Assembly (NCBI RefSeq): GCF_025960985.1
Contig: NZ_JAOQMX010000027.1
Location: forward strand, 1 to 62,833
DNA: 62,833 nt
Direction: 5' to 3'
Origin: Flavobacterium psychraerolatum
GTDB taxonomy: Bacteria > Bacteroidota > Bacteroidia > Flavobacteriales > Flavobacteriaceae
The notes below the pieces were generated by a model, which was not told the DNA's origin, searched no databases, and was given only the letters and a program-made list of their open reading frames with translations. Positions 34,161 through 45,527 of this stretch are shown here, piece by piece. How positions within the stretch are numbered: position 1 is the stretch's first letter; every line of letters begins with the position of its first letter. Made by a program: the position numbers and the translations under genes.

Positions 34161-37100
34161 TTGTTATTGCTTGCAATTGTACTTTCGACCTCCTTTGTAC
34201 AAACAAAAATTGCACAATATGTAACCCAGACTTTAAATAAAGATTTTGGTGTAGATATTTCGATGTCAAAAGCCAAAATAAATGTCTTTGGCGGCGTTAA
34301 ACTGAATGATGTTTTAATACGAGATCATCACAAAGATACTTTAATCTATAGTCAGATTGTAAATACCAATATTTTAGATTTAAATAAATTAGTAAAGGGT
34401 GATTTAATTTTTGGAGGCATTCGACTAGAAAATCTTTTGTTTAATTTAAAAACTTATAAAGGAGAGAAAGATACAAACATAGACGTTTTTATAAAATCTT
34501 TTGATAACGGTAAACCTTCTACAGGTAAGCATACATTGTTTACAACCACAGATGCAGAGATTGTAAATAGTCATTTCGTTTTGACTGATGAAAATAGAGT
34601 GGTGCCCAAAGATGTCGATTTTACCAAATTAAATGCTAAATTGGTTGACTTTAAGTTGTATGGGGCTAATGTAAATACGATCATCAGAAAAATGTCTTTT
34701 CAAGACTACCGCGGACTGTATGTGTCTGAGTTGAATACTACTTTTAGTTATACCAAAAAACAAATTGTACTTAAAAATTTAGATATAAAAACCAAAGAGT
34801 CTAAGATTAAGGCCGATTTGACTTTGAGTTATAAAATCACAGATTTTGCTGATTTCAATAATAAAGTAAAATTTGAAGGTATTATTTATCCTTCCTTACT
34901 TTCTTCGAATGATATTCGACCATTTTACAAAGATTTGGGTAAAAACCTTATTTTTAATTTGGGTACTACAATAGAAGGAACGTTAAATGATTTGAGTTTA
35001 AATAACTTGAGTTTATATGATTCCAAGAATACAAAATTGTTTGGGGCAATCAATTTCAAAAATATTTGGGGCAATAAACAGCAGCGCTTTTTAATGGATG
35101 CTAATCTTAGTAAATTGTCTGCAAATTATGATAATTTGGTACAATTGATTCCAAATGTTCTCGGGAAAAAGCTTCCAATTGAATTAAAAAGAGTCGGGAA
35201 TTTTGTAATAAATGGAAATATTCAATGGAGTGCTACATATCTAGATGCAGATTTCTCTATGATCACAGAAATAGGAAAAGTACAATCGGACTTATCGATT
35301 AATCAAATTGATTTTATAGATAAAGCGTCATATAATGGAAACATAATGACTCAAGATTTTGATATGGGAATTTTACTTGGTGAAAAAAGTTTAGGTAAAG
35401 TAACCATGGATGTTGAGATCGAAGGTGTTGGTTTTACAGAAAAATATCTAGATACTGGTGTAAAAGGGGTTATCTCAAGTATAAACTATAATGATTATAA
35501 TTATAAAAATGTTTCCCTTAATGGAAACTTCAAGCCTCCTTATTATAGAGGGAAGGTAAATATTGACGATCCAAATCTAAATATGGATTTTGATGGTTTG
35601 GTTGATTTAAGTAAAAAAGATAGTAAGTATGATTTTCATATAAATGTTAGAAACGCTGATTTTCATAAATTAAAACTTGTGGATGATTTGAAATCCAATT
35701 TCAGAGGAGATGTTGTGGTTCAAGTGGATGGAAATACAATTGAAAATTTACAAGGAAATATTTATATCAAGAATACCTCTTATCAAAACGATAAGGATAC
35801 CTATGTGTTTGATGATTTTACTATCAATTCAAGTTTTGACGAAGAGAAAATAAGAACTATAACCTTAAATTCTCCGGATATTGTACAAGGTGAAGTAGTG
35901 GGTAAATTTAAATTTAAAGAACTAGGGATTTTGGTAAGGAATTCACTTGGGAGTTTGTATGCAAATTTCAAACCTGAACAAGTAGATAAAGGACAGTTTT
36001 TGAAATTTGATTTCACGATTTATAATAAAATTATAGAAATATTTTATCCAGAGATATCCATAGGAACCAATACTATTTTAAAAGGAAATATTAAGTCGGA
36101 TACAAATGACTTTAAATTAAATTTTAAATCTCCTCAAATTGTTGCTTCTACTACTACATTTGACAATATAAAAGTTGCTATTGATAATAAAAATCCTTTG
36201 TACAATGCTTATATAGAGTTGGATAGTATAAAGACAAAACATTATAAAATTCGTGACTTTAGTTTGATTAACGTTACCGTGAAAGATACGTTATTTTTTA
36301 GATCAGAATTTAAAGGAGGTTCAAAAGGAGAGGATTATTTTAATCTGAATTTATATCATACTATTAATAAGGAGAATGAAAATGTAGTTGGTATTAGTAA
36401 GTCAGAATTAAAATTCAAAGATAATTTATGGTTTTTGAATGAAAAAGAAACTCCAGATAACCAGATTGTATTTGATAAATTATTAAAGAATTTTAATATT
36501 GATGATATTGTTTTATCCCATCAAGGACAAGAAATAGCTTTGAGAGGAAGTATAGGTGGTACAACAAATAAAGATTTAAATTTAACATTCAAAGATGTTG
36601 ATTTGTATAAGGTTACGCCTGCAGACGATAAGTTTGAATTTAATGGAAAATTAAATGGAGCTATCAATTTTATGCAAAATAATGCCATTTATAAGCCAAC
36701 CGCCTCTTTGATGGTTAAAGAGCTAAATATTAATAAAACAGATTTGGGGGATCTGAAGTTTGATATTGAAGGCGATCAAAATTTAGAGAAATTTTTGGTC
36801 AACTCTTTTTTAGAAAATAAAAATTTAGAATCATTGAATGCTAAGGGGAGCTTTACAATTATTGATAAAGAAGCAGCTCTAGACTTAGACTTGAAATTGG
36901 ATAAATTTAATTTAGGATTATTCAATCCATTAGGTGGAGAAGTTTTGTCTAATATTCGTGGTTTCGTGACTGGAAACTCACATGTTGGAGGAACGGTAAA
37001 TGAACCTAAAATAAGTGGACGACTTTTTGTTGATGAAGCAGGAATGACTGTTCCATATTTAAATGTGGACTATGTTTTAGGTGAAGGTTCTATTATAGAT

Positions 37101-38597
37101 TTATTGGATGAGAAATTTTTATTTCGAAATAATAGTTTGACCGATTCAAAATTTGGTACCAAAGGAATACTCCGTGGTAGTATCGAGCATACCAAGTTTA
37201 TGGATTGGAAATTAGATTTAGATATCAGCTCCAAGCGACTATTAGTGTTGAATACCGTAGATAGTGATGATGCAGCCTATTATGGTACAGCTTACATCGA
37301 TGGTAACGCATCGATAACTGGACCTACAAATGGTTTGTTTATAAAGGTACAAGCAAAGTCAGAGAAGGGCTCTGCTTTAAAAATTCCTATCAATCAAGCG
37401 GAAAGTGTTGGTGAAAATAGTTTACTCCATTTTATTACAGCCAAAGAAAAAAGTAATATTAAAAAAGGGATCGTTGATAATACTAGGAATTACAAAGGAT
37501 TAGAGTTAGAGTTTGATTTAGATATTACTCCAGATGCAGAAGTAGAAGTAATTTTGGATCGAAATTCAGGTCATGGAATGAAAGGAAAAGGGTTTGGATC
37601 TTTATTATTTAAAATAAATACATTAGGTAAGTTTAATATGTGGGGTGACTTTCAAGCCTACGAAGGATCTTATAATTTTAAATACGGGGGATTAATTGAT
37701 AAGAAATTTGATGTTAGAAAAGGGGGGTCTATTTCATGGGAAGGTAATCCAATGCGTGCTCAATTGAATTTGGAAGCAGTTTACAAAACCATAGCAAACC
37801 CTGCAGTACTATTAGAGAATTCCTCTTTTAATCGAAAGGTACCAGTAAATGTGGTAATAGGAATTAAAGGAGATTTAAGCAGTCCAGAGCCTGATTTTAA
37901 TATCGAATTCCCTACAGTTAGTAATGTCTTGAAATCTGAAATTCAATATAAATTATATGACAAAGATGTAAGGCAGACTCAAGCATTGTATTTGTTGTCT
38001 TCTGGAGGTTTCCTAAGCTCTGAGGGAGTCAGTCAGTCTGATTTTTCTGGAAGTTTGTTTGAAACAGCATCGAGTTTATTGGGAGGTATTATCAAAAGTG
38101 ATAATGATAAATTCAAAGTAGGATTTCTTTATACAGCTGCAGATAAACGATTGGGTAAAGAAACAGATGGTAGGGTAGTGGCGACTATTTCATCCAAAAT
38201 AAACGAACGATTTACAATTAATGGAAAGGTTGGGGTGCCTTTTGGAGGTATTAACGAGTCAGCAGTTGTTGGGGATTTAGAAGTGCAATATCGAGTTAAC
38301 GAAGATGGAACATTGAGTTTAAGATTGTTTAATCGTGAAAATGATGTGAATTATATTGGTCAAGGTATTGGTTATACACAAGGAGTAGGGTTAACGTACG
38401 AGGTAGATTTTGACACTTTTAAGCAATTAGTCGATAAAATATTTAACAGTCAAAAGACGAAGAAATCCATTCAATATATTGATCAATTTCAAGATTCTAA
38501 TTTGGCGCCTGAGTACATGAATTTTACAAAACCAAAGGAACCAAAAGCAACAGAAATAAAACCCAATAGAGAAGGAGTGATTCCAGATGAAGAATAA
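34161..38597 (+). CDS. TamB-like translocation and assembly module protein (DUF490)
   Basis: A protein of at least 1478 residues of the TamB/AsmA superfamily, a long beta-groove that spans the periplasm and helps move lipids or outer-membrane proteins. The C-terminal DUF490 domain is seen in NFKYGGLIDKKFDVRKGGSI, then TYEVDFDTF near the end. The start is unusual: TTG at 34161 is the first normal start codon, but the frame is open upstream to a stop at 34083-34085 and that part encodes KKIKKFIKILSGFLIGLI, exactly the basic-plus-hydrophobic anchor expected before LLLLLAIVL. No ATG, GTG or TTG lies in that stretch, so a rare start (ATA or ATT) or an indel in the flanking A/T runs is possible. 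Confidence 0.85.
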   Translation: MLLLAIVLSTSFVQTKIAQYVTQTLNKDFGVDISMSKAKINVFGGVKLNDVLIRDHHKDTLIYSQIVNTNILDLNKLVKGDLIFGGIRLENLLFNLKTYKGEKDTNIDVFIKSFDNGKPSTGKHTLFTTTDAEIVNSHFVLTDENRVVPKDVDFTKLNAKLVDFKLYGANVNTIIRKMSFQDYRGLYVSELNTTFSYTKKQIVLKNLDIKTKESKIKADLTLSYKITDFADFNNKVKFEGIIYPSLLSSNDIRPFYKDLGKNLIFNLGTTIEGTLNDLSLNNLSLYDSKNTKLFGAINFKNIWGNKQQRFLMDANLSKLSANYDNLVQLIPNVLGKKLPIELKRVGNFVINGNIQWSATYLDADFSMITEIGKVQSDLSINQIDFIDKASYNGNIMTQDFDMGILLGEKSLGKVTMDVEIEGVGFTEKYLDTGVKGVISSINYNDYNYKNVSLNGNFKPPYYRGKVNIDDPNLNMDFDGLVDLSKKDSKYDFHINVRNADFHKLKLVDDLKSNFRGDVVVQVDGNTIENLQGNIYIKNTSYQNDKDTYVFDDFTINSSFDEEKIRTITLNSPDIVQGEVVGKFKFKELGILVRNSLGSLYANFKPEQVDKGQFLKFDFTIYNKIIEIFYPEISIGTNTILKGNIKSDTNDFKLNFKSPQIVASTTTFDNIKVAIDNKNPLYNAYIELDSIKTKHYKIRDFSLINVTVKDTLFFRSEFKGGSKGEDYFNLNLYHTINKENENVVGISKSELKFKDNLWFLNEKETPDNQIVFDKLLKNFNIDDIVLSHQGQEIALRGSIGGTTNKDLNLTFKDVDLYKVTPADDKFEFNGKLNGAINFMQNNAIYKPTASLMVKELNINKTDLGDLKFDIEGDQNLEKFLVNSFLENKNLESLNAKGSFTIIDKEAALDLDLKLDKFNLGLFNPLGGEVLSNIRGFVTGNSHVGGTVNEPKISGRLFVDEAGMTVPYLNVDYVLGEGSIIDLLDEKFLFRNNSLTDSKFGTKGILRGSIEHTKFMDWKLDLDISSKRLLVLNTVDSDDAAYYGTAYIDGNASITGPTNGLFIKVQAKSEKGSALKIPINQAESVGENSLLHFITAKEKSNIKKGIVDNTRNYKGLELEFDLDITPDAEVEVILDRNSGHGMKGKGFGSLLFKINTLGKFNMWGDFQAYEGSYNFKYGGLIDKKFDVRKGGSISWEGNPMRAQLNLEAVYKTIANPAVLLENSSFNRKVPVNVVIGIKGDLSSPEPDFNIEFPTVSNVLKSEIQYKLYDKDVRQTQALYLLSSGGFLSSEGVSQSDFSGSLFETASSLLGGIIKSDNDKFKVGFLYTAADKRLGKETDGRVVATISSKINERFTINGKVGVPFGGINESAVVGDLEVQYRVNEDGTLSLRLFNRENDVNYIGQGIGYTQGVGLTYEVDFDTFKQLVDKIFNSQKTKKSIQYIDQFQDSNLAPEYMNFTKPKEPKATEIKPNREGVIPDEE

Positions 38598-38839
38598 ATT
38601 TTTAAATAAGAATGAGTGTCCTGTATAATAAATTTACTTTTATTGATTGATGTTGTTTTGATTAATTGTTAATTTTTTTTGATAATTCTATTTTTTAGTT
38701 AATAAAATTCATTTTTATTCTATTTTTCGAAAACTTATTAACGAAAACGTTTGAATTTGTTGACTTTGAGTAAATTAGCTTTTGGGTAAAGTGGAAAAGT
38801 GATATTTGTTTCTTAAATTTACATCTTAAACTAAAAACA

Positions 38840-39826
38840 ATGTCAAATAAGATTAATAAAATAGGAGTTTTGACTTCAGGTGGAGATTCACCTGGAATGA
38901 ATGCTGCTATTCGTTCTGTTGTTAGAACTTGTGCTTATCATAAAATTGAATGTGTAGGTATATATAGAGGTTACCAAGGAATGATTGAAGGTGATTTTAC
39001 CGATATGGGCCCACGTTCTGTAAATAATATCGTGAATAAAGGTGGTACTATTTTAAAATCAGCTCGTTCAACTGAATTCAGAACTGCAGAAGGACGTAAG
39101 AAAGCTCATGAACAATTACTAAAAGCGAACGTTGATGCATTAGTAGTTATTGGTGGTGATGGTACTTTTACAGGAGGATTACTTTTTAATTCAGAATATA
39201 ATTTTCCAATCATAGGGATTCCAGGAACTATTGATAATGATATTTTTGGAACAACTCATACACTTGGTTATGATACTGCTTTGAATACTGTTGTAGAATG
39301 TATTGATAAAATTAGAGATACAGCTATTTCTCATAACCGCCTTTTCTTTGTAGAAGTGATGGGTAGAGATGCAGGACATATTGCATTGAATGCAGGTATT
39401 GGAGCTGGAGCTGAAGAAATCTTGATTCCTGAAGAAAAATTAGGGTTAGATAGACTTTTAGAATCTTTAAAGAAAAGTAAAGCTTCTGGTAAATCATCAA
39501 GTATTGTTGTGATTGCTGAAGGAGATAAAATTGGTAAGTCAGTTTTTGAATTAAAAGATTACGTTGAAACTAATTTACCAGAATATGATGTAAGAGTGTC
39601 TGTTTTGGGTCATATGCAAAGAGGAGGTTCTCCTTCTTGTTTTGATAGAGTTTTGGCGAGCCGACTTGGTGTGAAAGCGGTTGAGTCTTTGATGGAAGGT
39701 AAGTCAAACTATATGGTAGGTTTACAAAACAACAAAGTAGAGCTAACACCATTGGAACAAGCAATTAAATCAAAATCAGAAATTGATATTGAATTGTTAC
39801 GCGTTTCAGATATTATGTCTACATAA
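38840..39826 (+). CDS. pfkA: ATP-dependent 6-phosphofructokinase
   Basis: A 328-residue bacterial PfkA, converting fructose 6-phosphate to fructose 1,6-bisphosphate in glycolysis. ATP/substrate motifs: LTSGGDSPGMNAAIR (N-terminus), VVIGGDGTFTGG (about 98-109), GIPGTIDNDI (about 122-131) and FFVEVMGRDAGHIA. VSVLGHMQRGGSPS is the C-terminal PFK signature. Length typical of the about 320-residue class. It is 45 bases upstream of the glyceraldehyde-3-phosphate dehydrogenase gene and probably in one operon with it. The 240-base upstream gap has a TTG at 38760-38762 and TTAGCTTTTG near 38776, near but not exactly the promoter consensus. Confidence 0.95.
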   Translation: MSNKINKIGVLTSGGDSPGMNAAIRSVVRTCAYHKIECVGIYRGYQGMIEGDFTDMGPRSVNNIVNKGGTILKSARSTEFRTAEGRKKAHEQLLKANVDALVVIGGDGTFTGGLLFNSEYNFPIIGIPGTIDNDIFGTTHTLGYDTALNTVVECIDKIRDTAISHNRLFFVEVMGRDAGHIALNAGIGAGAEEILIPEEKLGLDRLLESLKKSKASGKSSSIVVIAEGDKIGKSVFELKDYVETNLPEYDVRVSVLGHMQRGGSPSCFDRVLASRLGVKAVESLMEGKSNYMVGLQNNKVELTPLEQAIKSKSEIDIELLRVSDIMST

Positions 39827-39856
39827 TATTTATAAAGAGAGAATAAACAATAATAA

Positions 39857-40876
<1,020 letters not shown>

Positions 40877-40892
40877 TCAACTATTTAAAATA

Positions 40893-40931
40893 GAAAAAAT
40901 CCCGTTATAAATAGTAACGGGATTTTTTTTT
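40893..40931 (+). terminator. Terminator of pfkA-gap
   Basis: Arms AAATCCCGTTA and TAACGGGATTT with a 7-base loop and a long T run, 17 bases after the gap stop codon. Confidence 0.88.
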
Positions 40932-40992
40932 ATAAGAGAAATAAATTATCTTTCATTCAAATAAAAGAATAACCATAAAATAACCATAAAGC

Positions 40993-41847
40993 ATGAGATT
41001 ATTAGTAGATAGTGGTTCAACCAAAGCAGATTGGATTGCAATAGATGATAGTGGAAAGATATTGTTTACAACACAAACATTAGGCTTAAATCCCGAAGTT
41101 CTAAGTAAAGAAGTGATTATAGAGCGTATCAATGATCGTTTTGATCTTCAGCAAAGTAAAGATGATGCAACACATTTATATTTTTACGGTGCAGGATGTG
41201 GCACTGATAAAATGAAAAATTCACTAACTACCGTCTTTAAAGAATATTTTTCTAATGCTACAACTGTTGTAGTTGAAGAAGATACGTATGCTGCAGTATA
41301 TGCAACTACTCCCAAAAATGAAAAAGCTATTGTTTGTATTCTTGGTACAGGATCGAATTGTAGTTATTTTGATGGTGAAGTTTTACATCAAAAAGTACAA
41401 TCATTAGGTTATATTATTATGGATGATTGTAGTGGTAATGTTTTTGGAAAAGAGTTAATCAGAAAATATTATTTCAATAAAATGCCAAAAGAATTGGTGG
41501 TTGAATTTGAAAAAGAATATAAATTAGAAGCTGATTTTTTAAAAACAAAATTATATAAGGAGCCGAACCCTAATGCTTTCATGGCTACATTTGCGAAATT
41601 TTTAATTCAACATAAAGATACGGAATTTTGTAAAAAAATTATATTTAAAGGAATGAAGTCTTTTGTGAAAAATTATGTAAAACAATATGATAATTGCAAA
41701 GACGTTCCAGTACATTTTGTAGGCTCAATAGCATATTATTTAAGGGAAGAATTACAAATTACTTTTGATAAATACGGACTTCAATTGGGGAATGTGTTAA
41801 GAAGACCAATTGATGGTTTGATTGCATACCATATTGAAAACAAATAA
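40993..41847 (+). CDS. BadF/BadG-family sugar kinase, N-acetylglucosamine kinase-like
   Basis: A 284-residue member of the BadF/BadG/BcrA/BcrD ATPase family as used by N-acetylglucosamine kinases. The ASKHA phosphate-1 loop LLVDSGSTKADWIAID is at the N-terminus, and IVCILGTGSNCSYFDG with GYIIMDDCSGNVFGKEL near 112-150 are the phosphate-2 and hinge motifs. It lies between glycolytic gap and mgsA (15-base gap to the latter), consistent with feeding amino sugars into glycolysis. Substrate is inferred. Confidence 0.8.
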   Translation: MRLLVDSGSTKADWIAIDDSGKILFTTQTLGLNPEVLSKEVIIERINDRFDLQQSKDDATHLYFYGAGCGTDKMKNSLTTVFKEYFSNATTVVVEEDTYAAVYATTPKNEKAIVCILGTGSNCSYFDGEVLHQKVQSLGYIIMDDCSGNVFGKELIRKYYFNKMPKELVVEFEKEYKLEADFLKTKLYKEPNPNAFMATFAKFLIQHKDTEFCKKIIFKGMKSFVKNYVKQYDNCKDVPVHFVGSIAYYLREELQITFDKYGLQLGNVLRRPIDGLIAYHIENK

Positions 41848-41862
41848 AATTCATTATATATT

Positions 41863-42234
41863 ATGGAAATAGCAATTATTGCACACGATGGTAAAAAGGT
41901 AGATATGGTTCAATTCTTGAATAAAAATATTGAAATTTTACAAACTGAAAAAATTAAATTAATAGCTACTGGTACTACTGGTGGAAAAGCTGTAAAAGCA
42001 GGTTTTAAGGTCAAAAAGATGCTTTCTGGTCCTATGGGTGGTGATGCGCAAATTGCTGCCAGAGTAGCAGAGGGGAAAACAAAAATGGTTTTGTTCTTCA
42101 AGGACCCTCTTGCTAGTCATGCACACGAAGTAGATATAAATATGCTACTTAGAGTTTGCGATGTACACAATGTGCCTATTGCAACAAACGAAGCCTCGGC
42201 ACAGTTGTTATTGAATGCGATTACTATTGAATAG
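41863..42234 (+). CDS. mgsA: Methylglyoxal synthase
   Basis: A 123-residue MgsA, which turns dihydroxyacetone phosphate into methylglyoxal and phosphate and opens a bypass when phosphate is low. Recognisable stretches: IAIIAHDGKKVDMVQF (start), ATGTTGGKAVKAG (phosphate site), LSGPMGGDAQIAARVAEGK (catalytic Asp) and FFKDPLASHAHEVDI (catalytic Asp/His). Slightly short but complete. Its end overlaps the end of the converging ridA gene by 11 bases. Confidence 0.9.
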   Translation: MEIAIIAHDGKKVDMVQFLNKNIEILQTEKIKLIATGTTGGKAVKAGFKVKKMLSGPMGGDAQIAARVAEGKTKMVLFFKDPLASHAHEVDINMLLRVCDVHNVPIATNEASAQLLLNAITIE

Positions 42235-42604
42235 CAATCATAGAAATTTCTACATTAACGTTTTTTGGCAAACAGGCTACTTGAACCGTTTCACGAGCTG
42301 GAGCGGTTTTTTCATTTAAATAGGATCCGTAAACACTATTGATACTAGCAAAGTCATTCATATCGGTGATGAATATAGTTGTTTTTACCACTTGTTCAAA
42401 AGTCATTCCTGCTGCTTCTAGTACTGCCTTTAAATTTTCCATTACTTGCTTAGTTTCGGCAATAATAGTTTCCATTACCAATTCATTATTTTTGGGATTT
42501 ATGGCGATTTGACCAGAGATATACAAGGTGTCTTTGTGTAATACAGCTTGGTTATAAGGGCCGATAGGTGCAGGAGCATCTTCTGTAAAAATAATCTTTT
42601 TCAT
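42224..42604 (-). CDS. ridA: RidA family reactive intermediate deaminase
   Basis: A 126-residue RidA/YjgF protein, which hydrolyses reactive enamine/imine intermediates from amino-acid metabolism. Family signatures: APAPIGPYNQAV (N-terminus), LYISGQIAINP, and the C-terminal PARETVQVACLP with the conserved Arg. I start at ATG 42604 (MKKIIFTEDAPAP), which fits the normal RidA N-terminus; an ATG eight codons upstream gives a polar lysine-rich tail. The 3' end overlaps that of mgsA by 11 bases on the opposite strand. Confidence 0.92.
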   Translation of the reverse strand: MKKIIFTEDAPAPIGPYNQAVLHKDTLYISGQIAINPKNNELVMETIIAETKQVMENLKAVLEAAGMTFEQVVKTTIFITDMNDFASINSVYGSYLNEKTAPARETVQVACLPKNVNVEISMIAIQ

Positions 42605-42711
42605 CTGTTTTTTTTTATCGCTATTCATAAGTTAATATATAAAAAATTATTTTTTAAAGCTTAGTCAAAAAAATTTCATAAGTAGTTGAAAGGTATAAAA
42701 AAATCATAATA

Positions 42712-45393
42712 TTAACGTCGCACTGCACTATTTTTATTCCATTTTATATCACTAAGTACGCCAGATTTGATTCCTATAAAGAAATTCCAGTTGGCATTAG
42801 TTCCAAAAGGTGTCCAGTTAAAACTCATTCTCCAACTTGCTAAATCACGTTCAAAACGAAGTTGTGTATAGGTAACTCCTTTTTGGACAAAATCGTATCC
42901 TGTAGAGACACCAACTTTCCATTTTGGAGTTAAGTCTGTATTTGCAGAAATCATTACAGAATTACCTGTTATTGTTTTTTCTCTATTGCTATTTCCATAC
43001 GTAAGGGAGTAAGCAAAGGTCATGTCCCATGGCAAATTTGAATGAAAAAACTCGGATATTTTATCATCTCCTTTTTCTTCGCTACCATCAAACTGACTTT
43101 TTTGATTGTTACCGAATCCATTATTAGTTCCAAATAAATCATCTTCTCGACCACCATTTCTTGTAGTTTGAGAATTTTTCTCCTCTTTTTGTTTGTCTTT
43201 ACTCGAAATAGCATAATTTAATGTCATGTTTGCACTAGTCATTCTAAATAGGCTTCCTCCATTATCAATGTTAAAGGTATTAATTCTAGTCCCCGAGTTA
43301 TTGATAGCGTAGGGATCAAGTGTGGCACCAAAATTCATATTTAATTTATCTTTGAAAAATTGGGTTCCACCACTAACACGAACTGGTGACCAAGCTAAGG
43401 TATTGACACCATCTGCATTCAAATCATAACTAGTAGAGAAGTTCAAGTTGTTTATAAGCATAATTTTTTTAGGCTCTACCTTTGTACTATCTCTATCGGT
43501 TACTTTAGCTTCAAAAGTATTACTAATTGAGATACCTAGATTACTAGAATTGGTAAGTCCAGGAGCACCGTAGATTCCGTTTTCAAATCGGGAATATTTT
43601 TGCATTGTTCCACTTGCATCTGTAGCATAGGTATCATAATACTTTTCGAAACTAGGAGTATAGCTATAGGATAGTGACGGACGCATGACGTGTCTTATAG
43701 ATTTAATCCTTTTATCGTCTCCAAAATTAAATGTTCCATACACGGTAGTTCCTAAACTAGAAGAGAAGGAATAAGTTCTAAAAGCATCAAAACCACTTTG
43801 AATTTCATCAACAACAGCATTTTTGTCTGTGTCGTAATATCTTTTTAATGTTTTTAAATACCAAACTTCTTCATAGTTGGCAGAAGTCGTAGCACTAAAA
43901 TACTTAAATAGTTTAAAGTTGGTACTAATAGGAATACTTTGTTGTGCCCCTACTTTCGCGTCTCTGAACATTTGTGGTTTAAAAAATAGAGAATCTGATG
44001 TAGTTATACTATTTCTGGCATTTAAATTATATTGAAAATTTATATTTTTTATAAAACCTTTTTTGACGTCATCTTTCCCTGCAAAAGGATAGATACGATC
44101 TACACTTAATTGAAGTGTAGGTAAGGTCATGTCAATGCTTTCTGTTTGTGTGTTTTGAGAATGCGTGGCTGTAAGTGACATACGCACCTCAGGAATGGAA
44201 TTAAATGTCTTAGAATAGGAAACAGATGAACTTAATGTATTATTTAAATTTGACCCTACGTTGGCTTGATTAATTGATTGCCTGAAATATTTACTACTTC
44301 CCAGATTGACCGAAGCCGAAAAACTAGAATTAGGATTTGCTTTGGCATCTCTAGAGTGTGACCACTGAATATTGTAGATTTTTTGTTTCGAATAATCTGG
44401 AAATCCACGCTCACTAGAAATTAAGTTTTCATATCTGAAATTGATGTTTCCTCTATAATTGTATCTTTTTGCATAAGCAGACTCAAAACGCATACCATAA
44501 CTTCCGTTGGTATAATAATCCCCCATTACTGTCAAATCATATTTATCACTTAACGCAAAATAATATCCTCCGTTTTGTAATGAAAAACCTCTTGTGTTAG
44601 AATCATTATAACTAGGTAATAAAATTCCTGAAACACTAGTTTCTTTACTCATAGGAAAATAAGCAAACGGTAAGGCTATAGGGGTTGGAACGTTTGCAAT
44701 AACCATATGAGTCAAACCGGTAATAACTTTTTTTCCTGGAATGAATTTTACTTTGCTAGTTTGAAAGTAATATTCAGGATTATCAATGTTGGTAGAGGTA
44801 GTGAAACGAGCATTCTTTAGAAAGTAAACGGAATCATTTTCTTTCTTTGAAATTTGAGCTTTTACTTTAAATTCACCTTGGTCAGTTCTTGAATTCCAGA
44901 TTAATGCTTTTTTTGTTTTAAAGTTAAATCGAATAGAATCTGGTTCGATAACATTTGCACCTTGTTTAAAGTTAGGATATTGTGTAAATCTTCCAGTTGA
45001 ATCTTTTATTCTTCCTGCATAAACTTCATTTTTTTCATAATCCAAAATGATGATACCGGATTTCAATTCAATATCTTGATAATAAAGTTCAGCCTTATCA
45101 TAGAGGGTAATATGCTTTTTCTTTTGGTCAATTTTTGAATATTGATCAGCTTTATACCTTACTTTCCCTGCTAGAATAGCTTTATTAGACGTCAAGGTGT
45201 CTTTTTTTGGTAGGCTGTCTATTGGTTTTATGTCCGGAATATTTTTTGAGCTCGAAGTTTTAACCGTCTTATCTGCTTGTTTTATAGCAGGTATAGCAGT
45301 TGTTTTTTTGGGCAACTCTTGTGAATATAAATTAGTATATCCAATACTTAGGAGAAGCGATAGTAAAACGATATTAAATAAGTTTGTCTGCAA
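42712..45393 (-). CDS. LptD-like outer-membrane LPS-assembly protein
   Basis: An 893-residue protein with an N-terminal hydrophobic signal (NIVLLSLLLSIGYTNLYSQ). Residues about 75-220 form the OstA/LptA-like beta-jellyroll: repeated YDKAELYYQDIELKSGIIILDYEKNEVYAG and KALIWNSRTDQGEFKV strands. The rest is a large outer-membrane barrel of alternating strands, ending in FFIGIKSGVLSDIKWNK. This is the Bacteroidetes form of LptD, which inserts LPS in the outer leaflet. The C-terminus does not end in a typical aromatic residue. It is divergent from the amidase gene. Confidence 0.82.
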   Translation of the reverse strand: MQTNLFNIVLLSLLLSIGYTNLYSQELPKKTTAIPAIKQADKTVKTSSSKNIPDIKPIDSLPKKDTLTSNKAILAGKVRYKADQYSKIDQKKKHITLYDKAELYYQDIELKSGIIILDYEKNEVYAGRIKDSTGRFTQYPNFKQGANVIEPDSIRFNFKTKKALIWNSRTDQGEFKVKAQISKKENDSVYFLKNARFTTSTNIDNPEYYFQTSKVKFIPGKKVITGLTHMVIANVPTPIALPFAYFPMSKETSVSGILLPSYNDSNTRGFSLQNGGYYFALSDKYDLTVMGDYYTNGSYGMRFESAYAKRYNYRGNINFRYENLISSERGFPDYSKQKIYNIQWSHSRDAKANPNSSFSASVNLGSSKYFRQSINQANVGSNLNNTLSSSVSYSKTFNSIPEVRMSLTATHSQNTQTESIDMTLPTLQLSVDRIYPFAGKDDVKKGFIKNINFQYNLNARNSITTSDSLFFKPQMFRDAKVGAQQSIPISTNFKLFKYFSATTSANYEEVWYLKTLKRYYDTDKNAVVDEIQSGFDAFRTYSFSSSLGTTVYGTFNFGDDKRIKSIRHVMRPSLSYSYTPSFEKYYDTYATDASGTMQKYSRFENGIYGAPGLTNSSNLGISISNTFEAKVTDRDSTKVEPKKIMLINNLNFSTSYDLNADGVNTLAWSPVRVSGGTQFFKDKLNMNFGATLDPYAINNSGTRINTFNIDNGGSLFRMTSANMTLNYAISSKDKQKEEKNSQTTRNGGREDDLFGTNNGFGNNQKSQFDGSEEKGDDKISEFFHSNLPWDMTFAYSLTYGNSNREKTITGNSVMISANTDLTPKWKVGVSTGYDFVQKGVTYTQLRFERDLASWRMSFNWTPFGTNANWNFFIGIKSGVLSDIKWNKNSAVRR

Positions 45394-45527
45394 AGGTTTA
45401 AATACTATTTTTGTAAAAAATTATGGCTCGCTATTTGAACTTGCAAACTTACATATTATTTTTGCCAAAAATAATCAATTGCCTAAATTATAGCGGTAGC
45501 TTTTCAATTAAATTAACTTTATAAAGT

